From NCBI GenBank assembly GCA_031216915.1, contig CM062297.1, forward strand, positions 361,225,704 through 361,289,703: a stretch of 64,000 nt of DNA, given 5' to 3'. Numbering within the stretch: position 1 is the first letter of the stretch; every line of letters starts with the position of its first letter. Made by a program: the position numbers and the translations under genes. Below are positions 45,310 through 56,393 of the stretch, in pieces. The notes beneath the pieces were generated by a model, which was not told the DNA's origin, ran no database searches, and worked only from the letters and a program-made list of their open reading frames with translations. This DNA comes from Pictodentalium vernedei. Its lineage: Eukaryota; Mollusca; Scaphopoda; Dentaliida; Dentaliidae.

Positions 45310-45830
45310 GAGAGTATGGAATGCACGAATCTTTACATTCGTAAGAGCAGTAACATACTCTCGTGTGGTATTGTTCTGTGTGTGTGCTTGTCGCTATGGG
45401 GGAGAGTATGAAATGCACGAATCTTTACATTCGTAAGAGCAGTAACATACTCTCGTGCTTGGGACCCCAATCCCTATTTATTATTTAGTTTTAAGGTGCA
45501 GGGGATCTCGAGCGTTTTAAGTTGTCTGAACTTCCTAGTTGCCAGCGGGACGGTAACAGGTCTAGCACACTAGACCACACCCGAGGGTGTTTCTTTCCTG
45601 TTGTGTCCTTCGCTGGAAGTGGCCTTATTTAGGTTAGTTTAAGTTTATTTGATGTTGAGGGTGCCGGGGATCGCGATCGTTTAATGCGGGTTGAGCTTCC
45701 GAGGCTGTGAGTATGAAATGCACGAATCTTTACATTCGTAAGAGCAGTAACATACTCTCGTGCTTGGGACCCCAATCCCTATTTATTATTTAGTTTTAAG
45801 GTGCAGGGGATCTCGAGCGTTTTAAGTTGA
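45310..45830. repeat. Three copies of a ~56-bp hairpin unit in a larger repeat
   Basis: Copies at 45310-45365, 45402-45457 and 45707-45762. Each has outer arms gagagtat/atactctc (the third weaker) and an inner stem around 'cgaatctttacattcg'. The second and third are followed by the same ~67-bp block (45458-45525 and 45763-45829), giving a ~124-bp direct repeat 305 bp apart. Confidence 0.75.
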
Positions 45831-45929
45831 AAAGAGCGTTTTAAGTTGCTTTGGTTAATTATTATTATTGGTCTTTATAGCTGTATCTCTAATCTATCTC
45901 TAATCACCTATTGGTTGACCTTCAGCATG

Positions 45930-46020
45930 CATACCCCTGTACAGGCAGACAACAATAAAATAGAGACACTATTAAGTCATTTGCAGCTGTGTACATATAT
46001 ACAGTTGAAACTTTATGTCA
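45930..46020 (-). repeat. Fragment of repeat Z left end
   Basis: The reverse complement matches 22572-22665 ('cagctgcaratgact', 'ttgttg', 'ctgcctgtacagg'). Confidence 0.5.
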
Positions 46021-46528
46021 TGTCAAAATTAGCACAAGAAATGCTGCTTAGTTAACTTGCTCTTGACTGCAGAAGAATTATGTAGTCTGAAATACACAAG
46101 AACAAGAGCATTTATGCTATGCAAGGCAAAAGGTAAAGCGCTATTAGCAAGGTCAGTAGTAATTCACGAACTGAACGATCAAACAGACAGAAAATTTTGA
46201 GACTACAGTATGTGGAAAGTGGATTACTACTAAACTGCTGCGGGATAGATTTTTTTCACTTAGTAACTATTTACAATTTTTTAGGACAAAAGACAAGAAA
46301 CACATGCAACCTTTCATCGCATGGACCACTGGCCCATGTGATGAAAGTTTGCAAGTGTTTCTTGTGCTGTTAGACAGATAGATAGATAGTTTATTGAAGC
46401 AATATTACACCTATAGTGAGGCAGATTGCACAGATAACATAAAATGTGAATTATAATGTGAAATATAAAATATATACAATGATTGTTAAAAAGATCAACA
46501 AAGACTATTTAAAGGAAAGGTAAACAAT
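46021..46528. other. Non-coding DNA with GATA microsatellite
   Basis: A short (GATA)n at about 46376-46390, and 'gtttattgaagcaatatta' just after it, which would be the 3' tail of the LINE fragment that follows on the minus strand. Confidence 0.45.
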
Positions 46529-47193
46529 CTAGCTCGTGTTTTTTGCAATTAATGCATCTCTCTCCCTGAAGAACAGCAGGATCATGTTACAGATGGGATT
46601 AATGATTGTCGGACTGTCATTCTTCATAATCAGTTCAAATTGCTGACATTTCCTGGCTTTTATAAAATCTGGTCTATCCCTACTTATAATGTTGAACAAC
46701 GGGGCTCTACTGTTTGAATAGGCCGGGCAATCCATGATAAAGTGAATTTCACTTTCTACTTCACCGGCAGCTGCACAAACACCAGAAGCCTTGCAGAGCC
46801 TACGATCTAGTGGAATGGGGGGTTGGGAGTGTCTGCCTCTCTCAATATTCAAATTATGATTGCTTAAGTTCTCAGCCTGGTAAACAGAAGCCTCGCCTCA
46901 CAGGCTTTAGTATGGGTAAGATATGGTTCAAATATCTGATCACGTTTGAACGTACGATAAGTATGAAGTTTGTTATTACCACGCTTTTTATTGTCGTCAT
47001 AAATAGATTCATGTAAATACTCTATGTATTCCATATTCAATTTATCATATAATGTTCTGGATTCAGTACTGCCAACTTTATCACCAGGCGCATTATACTG
47101 CTCCAACATATGTTGGAATGCGCTATATTCTGGTGTGAGTTTATATTCCGCAAAAGAGTCTTTCAGTAAGGTACCTGGGCTTGTGTAGTTCAA
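46529..47193 (-). pseudogene. LINE-type polymerase C-terminal fragment
   Basis: Minus strand, in two frames. An upstream part (47193-46864) ends in EARLLFTRLRT. The downstream part (46852-46529) begins NIERGRHSQPP and carries CKASGVCAAAGEVESEIHFIMDCPAYSNSR. The C-x-x-C...E-x-E-x-H-F...C-P-x-Y pattern is typical of the zinc-ribbon-like tail after RT in LINEs and related ORFs. The RT domain itself is not present. Confidence 0.6.
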
Positions 47194-48262
47194 TTTGGTA
47201 ACCGAAAGTGGGGACCTTCCGAGCTCCGCGCGTACGGCGAGATTAGAGGAATATTTATTCCGAGTACCATTTTACAAAATTTGAGATGTACTGCCTCATG
47301 CAGCAGTTTATCACAGTTTGTAAATGATAATTATAAATACTTTTCGAGTCGAGAATATATGGCACTGCGATTAAGTATTAACCCACTCTCTTCATTCTGT
47401 ATATGGAGTCGAATTTACGTCATTACATGTACATGTATCCCAGTAGAGGTTAGGGGTGTTTTTTATCTCTATTTACTAGTATAGAATTGTACAGAGTTGG
47501 GCACACTGTAGGAATTGAGTTACACTAATGGTGCTGACTGTCACGGACAAAAGTGCACTTACTCAGCATGCTATTACTTCTAAATAGTGCACAATTCAGT
47601 TACGGGACTTCTAGTTTCAACTGTACATAGTTATTAATGTAAAGGTAATCTGAGAACATAAGGGTTAACCTCTGAACTTTATCATGCTTGAAATATTTTG
47701 TGTTCTAACCTTTTCATTATTACTGCCTGCTTTACCTTGCAGTTCTGAACCCATGATCCACTACTACAAGATGTCAGTGACAATTGACTTCTTCAATTTG
47801 TAGCCCATGTGTTCCAGACTGTTGATGTAAAGTGTCCCACGCTTAAGGATAACAATGGTCTGCTCCTTTTTTGAGGAAGAGACCATGACACAGAGTCATT
47901 AAGGAAAGGGTTAAGGCTGATGTCCAACTTAAAAAAGAGACGTCTACTGTCCAATGATTCGAAGACTGGATCAGATGGTATGAGGAAGCAACCCACCAAT
48001 CACTCCTTTATCACTCACATACAAAATATGAGTGTATGATGACATCTAGGGTTTATCTTCCATTATGTCCTACCATGGCATTATACTTTAACGTCTCGCC
48101 TCTATGTGGCCATACATTACATGTTTTTGAAACTTTTCAGTTTGCACCCACACCCCCTCTACACACATCTTTTGTGGTTTTGGAGCCTTTAATGAAATAT
48201 TGCACTGGTGGCAGCTCAAACTACCCTTGTTCTCATCTGAGTAATTCGTGACCTTTGTGTTG

Positions 48263-48294
<32 letters not shown>

Positions 48295-48577
48295 ATGGGC
48301 AAAAAACCAAACTGATACCAATATCATTGGGACCGTACACAAAAACCTAACCATACCCATCATTGAATACCAAAAGTGTCTTGATAGTAGCTGAATGGTT
48401 CATTTTCAGGAAAGAAGTGACCGATTTACTTTTCAGTTTTGGTGACTGTTAAGGGCCTGGGAAATTGTCCTGTATTCCCACTAGTGTACATATCTAGATT
48501 CTTTGCAGTTATATCTAGTCAAGTCTTGGCTGCCTTCACAGACATTCAAGACTTGACTTGAAATCACTGCTCAGGTG
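47194..48577. other. Unassigned DNA with a 26-base G run
   Basis: A G tract at 48269-48294. A possible acceptor-exon-like segment at 47743-47803 is noted in the findings. Nothing else recognised. Confidence 0.4.
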
Positions 48578-48586
48578 ATAGGTGAT
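48578..48586. repeat. 9-bp target site duplication (left) of the MULE
   Basis: ATAGGTGAT, identical to 50135-50143 directly outside the other terminal repeat. Nine bp is typical for Mutator-like elements. Confidence 0.8.
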
Positions 48587-48800
48587 GGAAGCAGGTGAGT
48601 TCGGTCTTTTACCAGTTCGGCCCAAGTGACTTCGGCCCATTTGGTGAGTTCGGCCCAAGTTAGTTCGGTCCACGTGTAAGTGACTTCGGCCCAATTGGTG
48701 ATTTCGTCCCAAGTGAGTTCTGTACATGTACAAGTAAATGTGGCCAACGTGTAAGTGACTTCGGCCCAGTCATAAATCTCCATTCCAACCACATACGGCC
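48587..48800 (+). repeat. Left terminal inverted repeat of the MULE with subrepeats
   Basis: At least six units of the type 'agttcggcccaagtga' between 48594 and 48770, spaced irregularly. The outer ~45 bp match the right arm best. Confidence 0.8.
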
Positions 48801-49164
48801 AAGTTATAAATTAAAAACAGCTGAATCATTGTTTCCAGTGACTTAGCCCTTTTCAGTTTGCTTTCAAAACTTTGTCCAACAATTGAAAAAACGTCAAAAA
48901 CAAAAACATTCTGATTAGTCTTTTGCTGTTTTATATATCGTGTCTGTACAATAATTACTCCATTCTATTTGTGGTTGTAAGTCTAAACTGCAATTCTCAC
49001 GGCTTATTGTTTTTACAAAAACCGTAAACATGAAATGGCCAAATTTCAAAAAGGTGAATAGTATGCACTTCAGTTCCAAAATGGATAGTGATAATAACTG
49101 TATTAAATGTAGTTCGTTGGTTAGGCCCCGGCAGGAGGCATTGCAGTTATTATAGGTTTTGACA

Positions 49165-49945
49165 AATGAATTTGGAGATCAACCGTGTGAGGCTGTTCCT
49201 AACCTGGCATCATATCTTGCCAGGAATGCAAATTATCAACGACAAGCCACAAGACCTAAAAAAGTCAGGTAAACGAAAAAAAGACTACAAAAAAAGTTTT
49301 CAACAAAATAAAAGAAATTTTAGGCGAACAAATCAAGCTTCAGGGAGTTGTAATGGATTTTGAAGCAGCTATGTGGTTTGCTGCTTGGCGCGAATTTCAA
49401 GAAGTTTCTGCAGTGGGTTGTGCGTTTCTCTGGACTCAGTCTTTATGGAGAAAGGTTCAGGTAGGACTAAGTAAAGATTACATGGAAAATAGAGGCCTTC
49501 ATAAATTTGTGAGGAAAATAATGGCATTGTGCTTTATCCCCGCTGAACAAATACCAACAATGTTCGAACGACCGTCTGAGGAAGCCACTGGTGAGAAACT
49601 AGTATCATTTGTTAATTAAGTCAGAAACACTTGGATAGATGGGGATATGTGGCAACCCAAAGACTGGTCGTTTTTTTTTTCAATCAGTGTGAACCAATAA
49701 TGGTGTGGAAGGTTGGCACAACCGTATCAACCAACATAAAATGGACTCCCATTTTATAGATTATAAGAAAAACTATTCAGTGAATGTAAATTTATATCCC
49801 TGTCGAGATCCGGCTTGTGTCGGAAAATAAGCTTCAACGCTACCAAAGGAAGCAATATAGAAACATTCAAAGTGAATTGTTTGACTCTTGGGAATCATTT
49901 AGCAAGGAGGAAATTTCCACAAAGAAACTGTTTTAAAAATGTTTC
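49165..49945 (+). pseudogene. MULE transposase remnant
   Basis: Pieces in several frames: NLASYLARNANYQRQATRP near 49200 (the linker found upstream of MULE domains), then ILGEQIKLQGVVMDFEAAMW (catalytic-type Asp in DFEAA, near 49356), VGCAFLWTQSLWRKVQ (C/H region), LHKFVRKIMALCFIPAEQIP. After a T run and frameshift comes NNGVEGWHNRIN (49699-49734), a conserved MULE C-terminal motif, and finally SENKLQRYQRKQYRNIQSEL. The first catalytic Asp region is deleted. It is non-functional. Confidence 0.72.
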
Positions 49946-50007
49946 AAATTGTACGCTCCTTCTTGTCAGTGAATGTTGTTTTACCTTGTTTGTATTTGTA
50001 TATCAAT

Positions 50008-50134
50008 GGGGCCGAACTCACTTTTCACTGGGCCGAATTCACCCTGCCCGAACTCACTTTCGTGGGCCGAACTCACTTTTCTGCGCCGAAATCACTTGGG
50101 CCGAACTGGTAAAAGTCCGAACTCACTCGCATTC
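50008..50134 (-). repeat. Right terminal inverted repeat of the MULE
   Basis: Five 'gggccgaactcactt'-type units. The outer end 'ccgaactcactcgcattc' mirrors the left end. Confidence 0.8.
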
Positions 50135-50143
50135 ATAGGTGAT
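50135..50143. repeat. 9-bp target site duplication (right) of the MULE
   Basis: ATAGGTGAT, same orientation as 48578-48586. Confidence 0.8.
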
Positions 50144-50264
50144 TTATCTATTGTCAGCAGTACCTCCTAATGATGGCATGTTAATAGCACATGTTCTGAG
50201 ACCACAAAAACCAGAAATAGGCCTTTGAAGGTTAATGTGTGTTTGGAACAAGTGGAAAAAGTGC

Positions 50265-50868
50265 GGTCCGTCGTTTCCCCCAATTAACACCCAATTACAC
50301 CTAATTTAACCCAATTAAACCCAATTAATACCCAATTAATAAAAAACGTCAATAATTGTTTTTTGGGATGAATTCTAGGAAGTGGGTTTTTTGGATTTTT
50401 TTTTTCGCAAATATATCATGCTCCAAATTTGTGTTTGTTTGCTGTAAGTGTTACATTTAACGTTTTAAAAGCAGGATCACAGTCATTTTTGCAGGATACA
50501 CTGATTGAATGCTACAGTTCAAAACATTACATAGAGCAATCATTGTCCAGATTGAGGATACACCGAATTTTGTACGTCTTTACTGCAGGGGCATTGGAAG
50601 GTCAAATACATGCACACTGATTCGATATCTTCCATATTAACTGACTGCTCCCTGCCTAGTCACACTAAATATATCAATATAGTCATTCTTTACTCAGACA
50701 CTGAACGATCTCAAAACTGTCTGACGAAGTAACGCGTTCCATCGGCGCACTATAGTCTTCTTCCTAGAATTCATCCCAAAAAACAATTATTGACGTTTTT
50801 TTATTAATTGGGTATTAATTGGGTTAAATTGGGTGTAATTGGGTGTTAATTGGGTGAAACGACGGACC
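50265..50868. mobile_element. Fold-back/MITE-like element with ~110-bp arms
   Basis: Left arm 50265-50382 and right arm 50760-50868 are near-perfect reverse complements, with ends ggtccgtcgtttc / gaaacgacggacc. Both arms include repeated 'cccaattaa' units. The interior (50383-50759) has no domain. No clear target duplication found. Confidence 0.75.
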
Positions 50869-50946
50869 GTCATGCGGTGCAGATTTTTGGGGTTCGACGA
50901 TTTACCCCATAGAACCCCATAGATACCCCATAGATCATGACAGGTA

Positions 50947-51698
50947 GTCCAATAATATTAGCCTTCGCTGTGCTCCGAATTTATTATTTTTTGATTTTTA
51001 ATATGTCGCACCGTCGAAGTCTAATCTGATCTTTCGTTTTTCCAGCAGCAAAGTACGAAATTAGGCGACATAACACTAATATGATGAATACTCATTCTCC
51101 ATACATGTTCCCACATTCGACAAGTATAATATACCTTCACATTCATATTAGATGTATAAATTTCCTATACTTACTGTCGAATTACGTATTAAATACCAAT
51201 AATTAAATAAAAACATTTTTTTCAAGCGGTAATGTTACAGCGGTTGGAAAATTGTTAAAAATCGTATCCCATTTCCGGGAACGGACCTCAGCGGTATTGC
51301 AACGACTGTCGCGTCGTTTGACTTGGTGGGCACTACATTATCGATATTCCGTTTTTCACTCCGCGTTTTCCTATCAACCCACCTTCCGGTTCAACAGGTT
51401 GTTTCGAGTTGAAAAAATTGCAGTGCAAATGACGCCTAAATAATTCAAAATATCGATTTATTTGCAAGAAAATGACCACCAGACTGAAGAAAAATGTGTT
51501 TTACACAACTGTCAATCGGAAGTAGGAACCAGGTGGGGAAATTTGATCTTTAATTGAGGTCCAACCGTTCAGCGAGAGTCTCTCGCTGAACTTTGCTGCT
51601 GGAAAAACGAAAGATCAGATTAGACTTCGACGGTGCGACATATTAAAAATAAAAAAATAATAAATTCGGAGCACAGGCGAAGGCTAATATTATTGGAC
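50947..51698. mobile_element. MITE-like element with ~107-bp TIRs and TA duplication
   Basis: Arms 50947-51053 and 51591-51698 are reverse complements (gtccaataatattagcc ... ggctaatattattggac). A TA flanks each side (50945-50946 and 51699-51700). It sits inside a short 'catgacaggtaccccata' tandem array present on both sides. The 540-bp interior has no recognised gene. Confidence 0.78.
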
Positions 51699-51878
51699 TA
51701 CATGACAGGTACCCCGTACATACCCCCATAGAACATGACAGGTACCCCATATATACCCCCATAGAACATCATGGAGTGATAAACTAACATTATCGCACCC
51801 TTCAAGTGTCAGTTACTCATTTGGTGACGGAAGTTAGTGTCAAGTTACTTCACTTGGTCGAGTTCTTGGAACCAAATG

Positions 51879-52055
51879 CGTCTGACTCTTGGATAATGAA
51901 AATTAATCGCCAAAAATCCAATATATAAAATCGTTATCAAATATTACACAGATAATCATATAATAAATATTTTATGATTATCAGTGTTATATTTGACAGT
52001 GGTCTTATATATTGGATTTTGGGCGATTATTTTTCATTAACTAAGAGTCAGACGC
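51879..52055. mobile_element. Short palindromic MITE-like hairpin
   Basis: Arms of ~52 bp: gcgtctgactctt ... ccaatatataa against ttatatattgg ... aagagtcagacgc. The middle is also partly self-complementary (tgattatc...). Confidence 0.65.
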
Positions 52056-54160
52056 CAGTGTTTGAACAGGGTGGCAAAATGAAACGGAGCGTGAACAAAT
52101 AACAAAAACATGTTTATGGTGTTTAGTGGTTTATTTATACTCATGCAATAGAAGGAAAAGCGGAAACAAAATGAAGATAAAAACAAGATTAACAACTTCA
52201 AGGATCAACAGATAAAGAGACTTCCAAATACAACTATACAAGACTTTTTGGCTGGTTATAGTTCTTGAACAAAACTCTGCCGAACTTTCGAGACATACAT
52301 GTATAGTTAGGCATAAAAATGGAGGTATGTGAACAACCCCCCTTGTGGTTTGATGCGGGGGGCAGCGACAGCGCACGTGGCACGTTATCAAAGAATAATA
52401 TAGTATTGTAGCCTGATGGGTGGATCGGACGGGGGGGGGGGGGGGGGGGGCACAACTAAACTATCCAGAACTAAATTACCAAATATTTTCAATTTTATTC
52501 CCAAAACATCAAGACAAATCCATTCGACCATGCTCACGACGTTCCTGCATGAGTGTGTGGATGGGAAGGGTAGGGTGGGAGGAGGGGGCGTTATGAGTAC
52601 ATGGGACCACTCAAGTAATCTTTAGATTATTTTGAAGGGGGCTCTCCCTCCCATACCGTTCTCTGTTTCAGACCCAAGGATATTCTCCTGACATACCCAC
52701 GCCCTATTGGAATTATGCCCCCACCCCCAATCGAAATCCCCCCTCTCCATTTGTGGAATATTCTAACCTGCCGTAGATGATTGGTCTTGGTTATGATACT
52801 TTAGTTTTGAACAATATTTTACTTGAATGAATCGCGATGTATGTAGCCTATGCACGACGAATAACAATATATAAGGAGGTAGCGGTTTCAAAACGCGTAG
52901 CCCTTTGAGTACGTGTACGAAATTGTCTGTGATCTACTTGAAAGTTTTCGAGCAGTTTCTTGAAAAGAAACTACTTGAAAACTGTTACGAAGATCACAGA
53001 AAGTTGCATACGGGTACCTGTACGCCTTTTGAAATCGCACCACTCCTGATATCTAAATAAGTAGAACAATATAACAGAAACAAATGAGAAAAAGAGCAAA
53101 CTGAATATACGGATTGGAGTACACAACATACGCATCAAGCTTTTGATAGTAGTCGGTAGTAAAATCATGGACTTGGAGGGTTTTGTCAACTTTTATACAT
53201 TGATCAAAACTATGTGAGGCCCGGAGGTGTGGGAGGGGCAGTGTGCCGTCTTACAGAGACCACTAACTTAGCATTTATCTAAAACGATGTGGGTTTTAGT
53301 AATACAGTCGAATCCACCAGCTTGTTCGTATTATACACTTTGCTTGTATATATGGAAATAAATATTGTTTAAACTAAAACGATGTGGGTTTTAGTAATAG
53401 ACCGGTATGGTAATCATTATTTTCTAAGGCCAGCAGGGCTACTTTTTGTCCTCCCTAATTTTTCTAAGGCGAACGAGTCAATCGCTCTCCTGAGAACGCC
53501 AAGCCTGCTGAAGTGATATTCTAATAGAAGGTTTGTCGATTTTGAGAGAGAGATATGCTCATACGCAGGCACCTGCTTCCTGTAAACCGGACTAAGTGAA
53601 GGTAACAAATAGAAACGACTCCTATACATTGGTCCAATGGTCCATCAAGATCTAAATAAAAAATATATATATATGCACAACATGTCAAACTTTCAGCACT
53701 CAAAACCATTTAAAACATAGCACTGAATCAGTAACTTGTATGGTAGGCTTCAAATGCCTAACAACTTTTAGTTTACACTTTTTGAAGACCACACTGATGA
53801 TGTATTTAATTATATATTAATTTATTAGTGTCTAAGGTCCCTTTCAGTATCTGTTGCTATGGGGGGTTGTCTCTTGAAGTAGCACTAGATGATAAAAGTG
53901 ACCTTATTCTCCAGTAAATAAATACTACAGTTATAAACATAAGTTGAAGACCACAGAAAAAAACCATGTTGCTTCACATCTCCACTCAAGCTGACTGAGA
54001 AGCGATGCATGCGAATGTTTCAACCATTACGATAAGGTAATATTTGGTGTTCAGCGATGATTCGGACGCTATTTTAGGGCATCTCAAATGAGTTCCTATT
54101 TTACACGATTAGGGGGCGACTCTTAAAATATATTCTGCTAAATAATTAAAAAGTTTAAAT
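52056..54160. other. Unassigned DNA
   Basis: A 20-base G run at 52431-52450 and a 27-bp direct repeat ('aaaacgatgtgggttttag', 53282 and 53376). No gene supported. Confidence 0.35.
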
Positions 54161-55290
54161 TTTTGCCTCCAAAACATAGTTTATGGCCCCTCACTGGAAC
54201 ATGCTCCATCCAATGAGGGGTCATAAGCTATGTTTTGGAAGCAAAAACTGAAGAAATAAAACGAATTATTTTTTGTCAATTTTTGCTTCCAAAACATAGT
54301 TTATGACCCCTCACTGGAACAAGCTCGCCCCAATGAGGGGTCATAAACTATGTTTCGAAAGTAAAAATTGAAACTTTCAAGTTTTTCAGCAGAAAATATT
54401 TTAAATGTCTTCTGCTAATGGTGTTAGACTGGACAGGTGTTCATGTTCCACAGGTGTTCATGGGCCATGAACACCCGGTCGAACAATATACTTCTATTGT
54501 TCGACCGGGTGTTCATGGCCCATGAACACCCGAAAAACACAAGAGTTAGTGTGAAAGTTAGTTACCAACTTCGTTGTCTCTGGATTCATGAATATGAACA
54601 ACCTGGGAACGTGCTGTGACACCTCGCGCTGCGTTTAATAAGGTAAACAAGTACTATTTTGCTGGTAAAATAGGACCCAGGCACCAATGCTTGGGGTGGA
54701 AATCGTCTAACATGGGTATAAACGATTGACTAAACATATATTTTTTTTATCTATTCCTCTAGACAAAATAATTGAGCTATTAATTGAAGCCAAGAGAGAT
54801 TCAATTTTGTTTTCATCCCTGCAAGTCGGCTTAACCCTTTACCCAACGAATCGCCCGCACTCCCCCGCGTAATATGCAAATTCAACAGTTGCAAAAATAT
54901 TATTTTTCAAAAAATTTCAACAAAACCATATCATGTGACCCCTCGTTGGAACGAGCTCGTTCCAACGAGGGGTCACATGATATGATTTTGTTGAATGTTT
55001 TTGAAAAATTTAAAAAAAATGATATTTCACATAATAAATTTTGATATCGTGTACGCTGGGTAAAGGGTTAATTGTCCAAACAAACAGTTAATAAGTAGAA
55101 CTAAAAAGCGTGCGCAGGTGTTCATGTTAACACTGCATGCTCGACAAGCTCCATCCAATGAGGGGTCATAAGCTATGTTTTTGAAGCAAAAACTGAAGAA
55201 ATAAAACGAATTATTTTTTTTCAATTTTTGCTTCCAAAACATAGTTTATGACCCCGCACTGGAACAAGATCGCTCCAATGAGGGCGTACC
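54160..55290. repeat. Cluster of long hairpin palindromes
   Basis: Palindromes at about 54163-54250, 54283-54370, 54460-54536, 54905-55012 and 55150-55285. Four of the five share arms ending in 'cccctcactggaac' or 'gacccctcgttggaac' around a short loop. The one at 54460 is a different, near-perfect stem (gggccatgaacacccggtcg / cgaccgggtgttcatggccc) with a 4-base loop. Confidence 0.8.
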
Positions 55291-55530
55291 AAACCAAAAA
55301 ATTACATTGCAGACTTCGGGTCCAATAGTTTAAGACAAGGGATTATCCCCGCTGCCCTGCATTTAGCCCATAACTGAGCTGAAAATATGTATGGTTCAGC
55401 ATTATTGTAACATAGCATTCGCTCGAATCGAATCGAAAAAAATAATCGATTCGCGATTCTACTGCCTGCATCCATTCGAGAAAATGCCCGAATCGCAGGG
55501 CCCTATAATTTTTCGAGTGTTTTTTTTTTT

Positions 55531-55923
55531 TTAAAGAAAGGAAGAATGAAATATACGTAAATTACAGTTACCTAAATCAGACAGATCATGCCTCCTAAGG
55601 ATTTCAGATGATAATATGTGCTCATTTTCCGAACCAAGACCGCTGCCAGTGGATATTGTCTCAAAATGATAAGGAGAAATAAACCACTTTTCCCTATGAG
55701 CGGCAATTTTCAAATACTCGATCCCGTGGCGTGATGCAAATTTCAATCTTTGAATTGATAGTTCAAAACTGTAATTGTCTTTTAGCGTTGAGGTAAAACA
55801 AGCATCACAAGTGTAATCTTCTGAAACCAAAGCAAGTACACCTAAATCATTTTTTCGGATTCGCCGCCAAACCGAGAAGAGGCTACTTGCCGAGAACAAG
55901 ATTGTGACTGTTAATAATAACAC
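55531..55923 (-). other. Unidentified 130-codon ORF
   Basis: Minus-strand open frame with fairly protein-like composition (VSEDYTCDACFTSTLKD, YLKIAAHREKWFISPYHF). There is no family I recognise. Its upstream end overlaps a dispersed repeat also present at 56405-56448, so the true coding part, if any, starts inside. It could be a relic exon or chance. Confidence 0.25.
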
Positions 55924-55971
55924 TTTGGCCAGCCGCTGATTTGTCGCGGTTCTCGGACGAGAAGGCCATGG

Positions 55972-56393
55972 TTACCCCTGAACTCCCAACTGCCTCCCTA
56001 TTCCCACGCTTCTCCTCTCCTCCCAACACTCGGAAACGAACTGCTTGATGACATCCCTTGCCCCATTCTTCCCAATCTCACCGATTAGCATATTAACCCT
56101 CTCCTTTGAGTCTCCCCCTAACCACATGTCCTTCATTCTCCCATCGCACTTCCCCGTTATACTCCCAGTGAATCTCATTCTTTTAGACTGATACTTTGGG
56201 CATTCTAGAAGAAAGTGTTCCAGGGTCTCCACCACGCCCAAGTTACACATCTGACACTCCTTTTCACTGTTTTTCCCATTTTTCCCCTCAGCTCCAGGGA
56301 CCGCGACCTCAGCTTGAACAACAGTGACCCCCCAAAGGTGCCATCAAGGTACTCTTCAAAACCAGGCTTCTCTTTATCGCGCAGGCCACCCAA
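55972..56393 (-). pseudogene. LINE-type polymerase C-terminal fragment (second)
   Basis: Two overlapping frames: GGLRDKEKPGFEEYLDGTFG and then CNLGVVETLEHFLLECPKYQSKRMRF. The C-x-x-C...E-H-F-L-x-E-C-P-x-Y pattern is the post-RT zinc-ribbon-like tail. A frameshift sits near 56250. No RT domain. Confidence 0.62.

Larger units (their letters stand above)
48587..50134 (+). mobile_element. Mutator-like element (MULE), decayed, with TIRs and TSD
   Basis: 1548 bp between 9-bp direct repeats. The left terminal region (48587 to ~48800) and right terminal region (about 50008-50134) are inverted relative to each other: 'gtgagttcgg', a T-rich step, 'accagttcggcccaagtga'. Both arms are built of subterminal repeats of 'agtgasttcggcccaa'. 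The interior carries MULE transposase remnants on the plus strand. Confidence 0.82.

Noticed and set aside
45310-45830. CRISPR-like array (repeats with hairpins)
   Set aside because: Three units with irregular spacing in a eukaryotic context. There is no regular spacer length and no cas genes.
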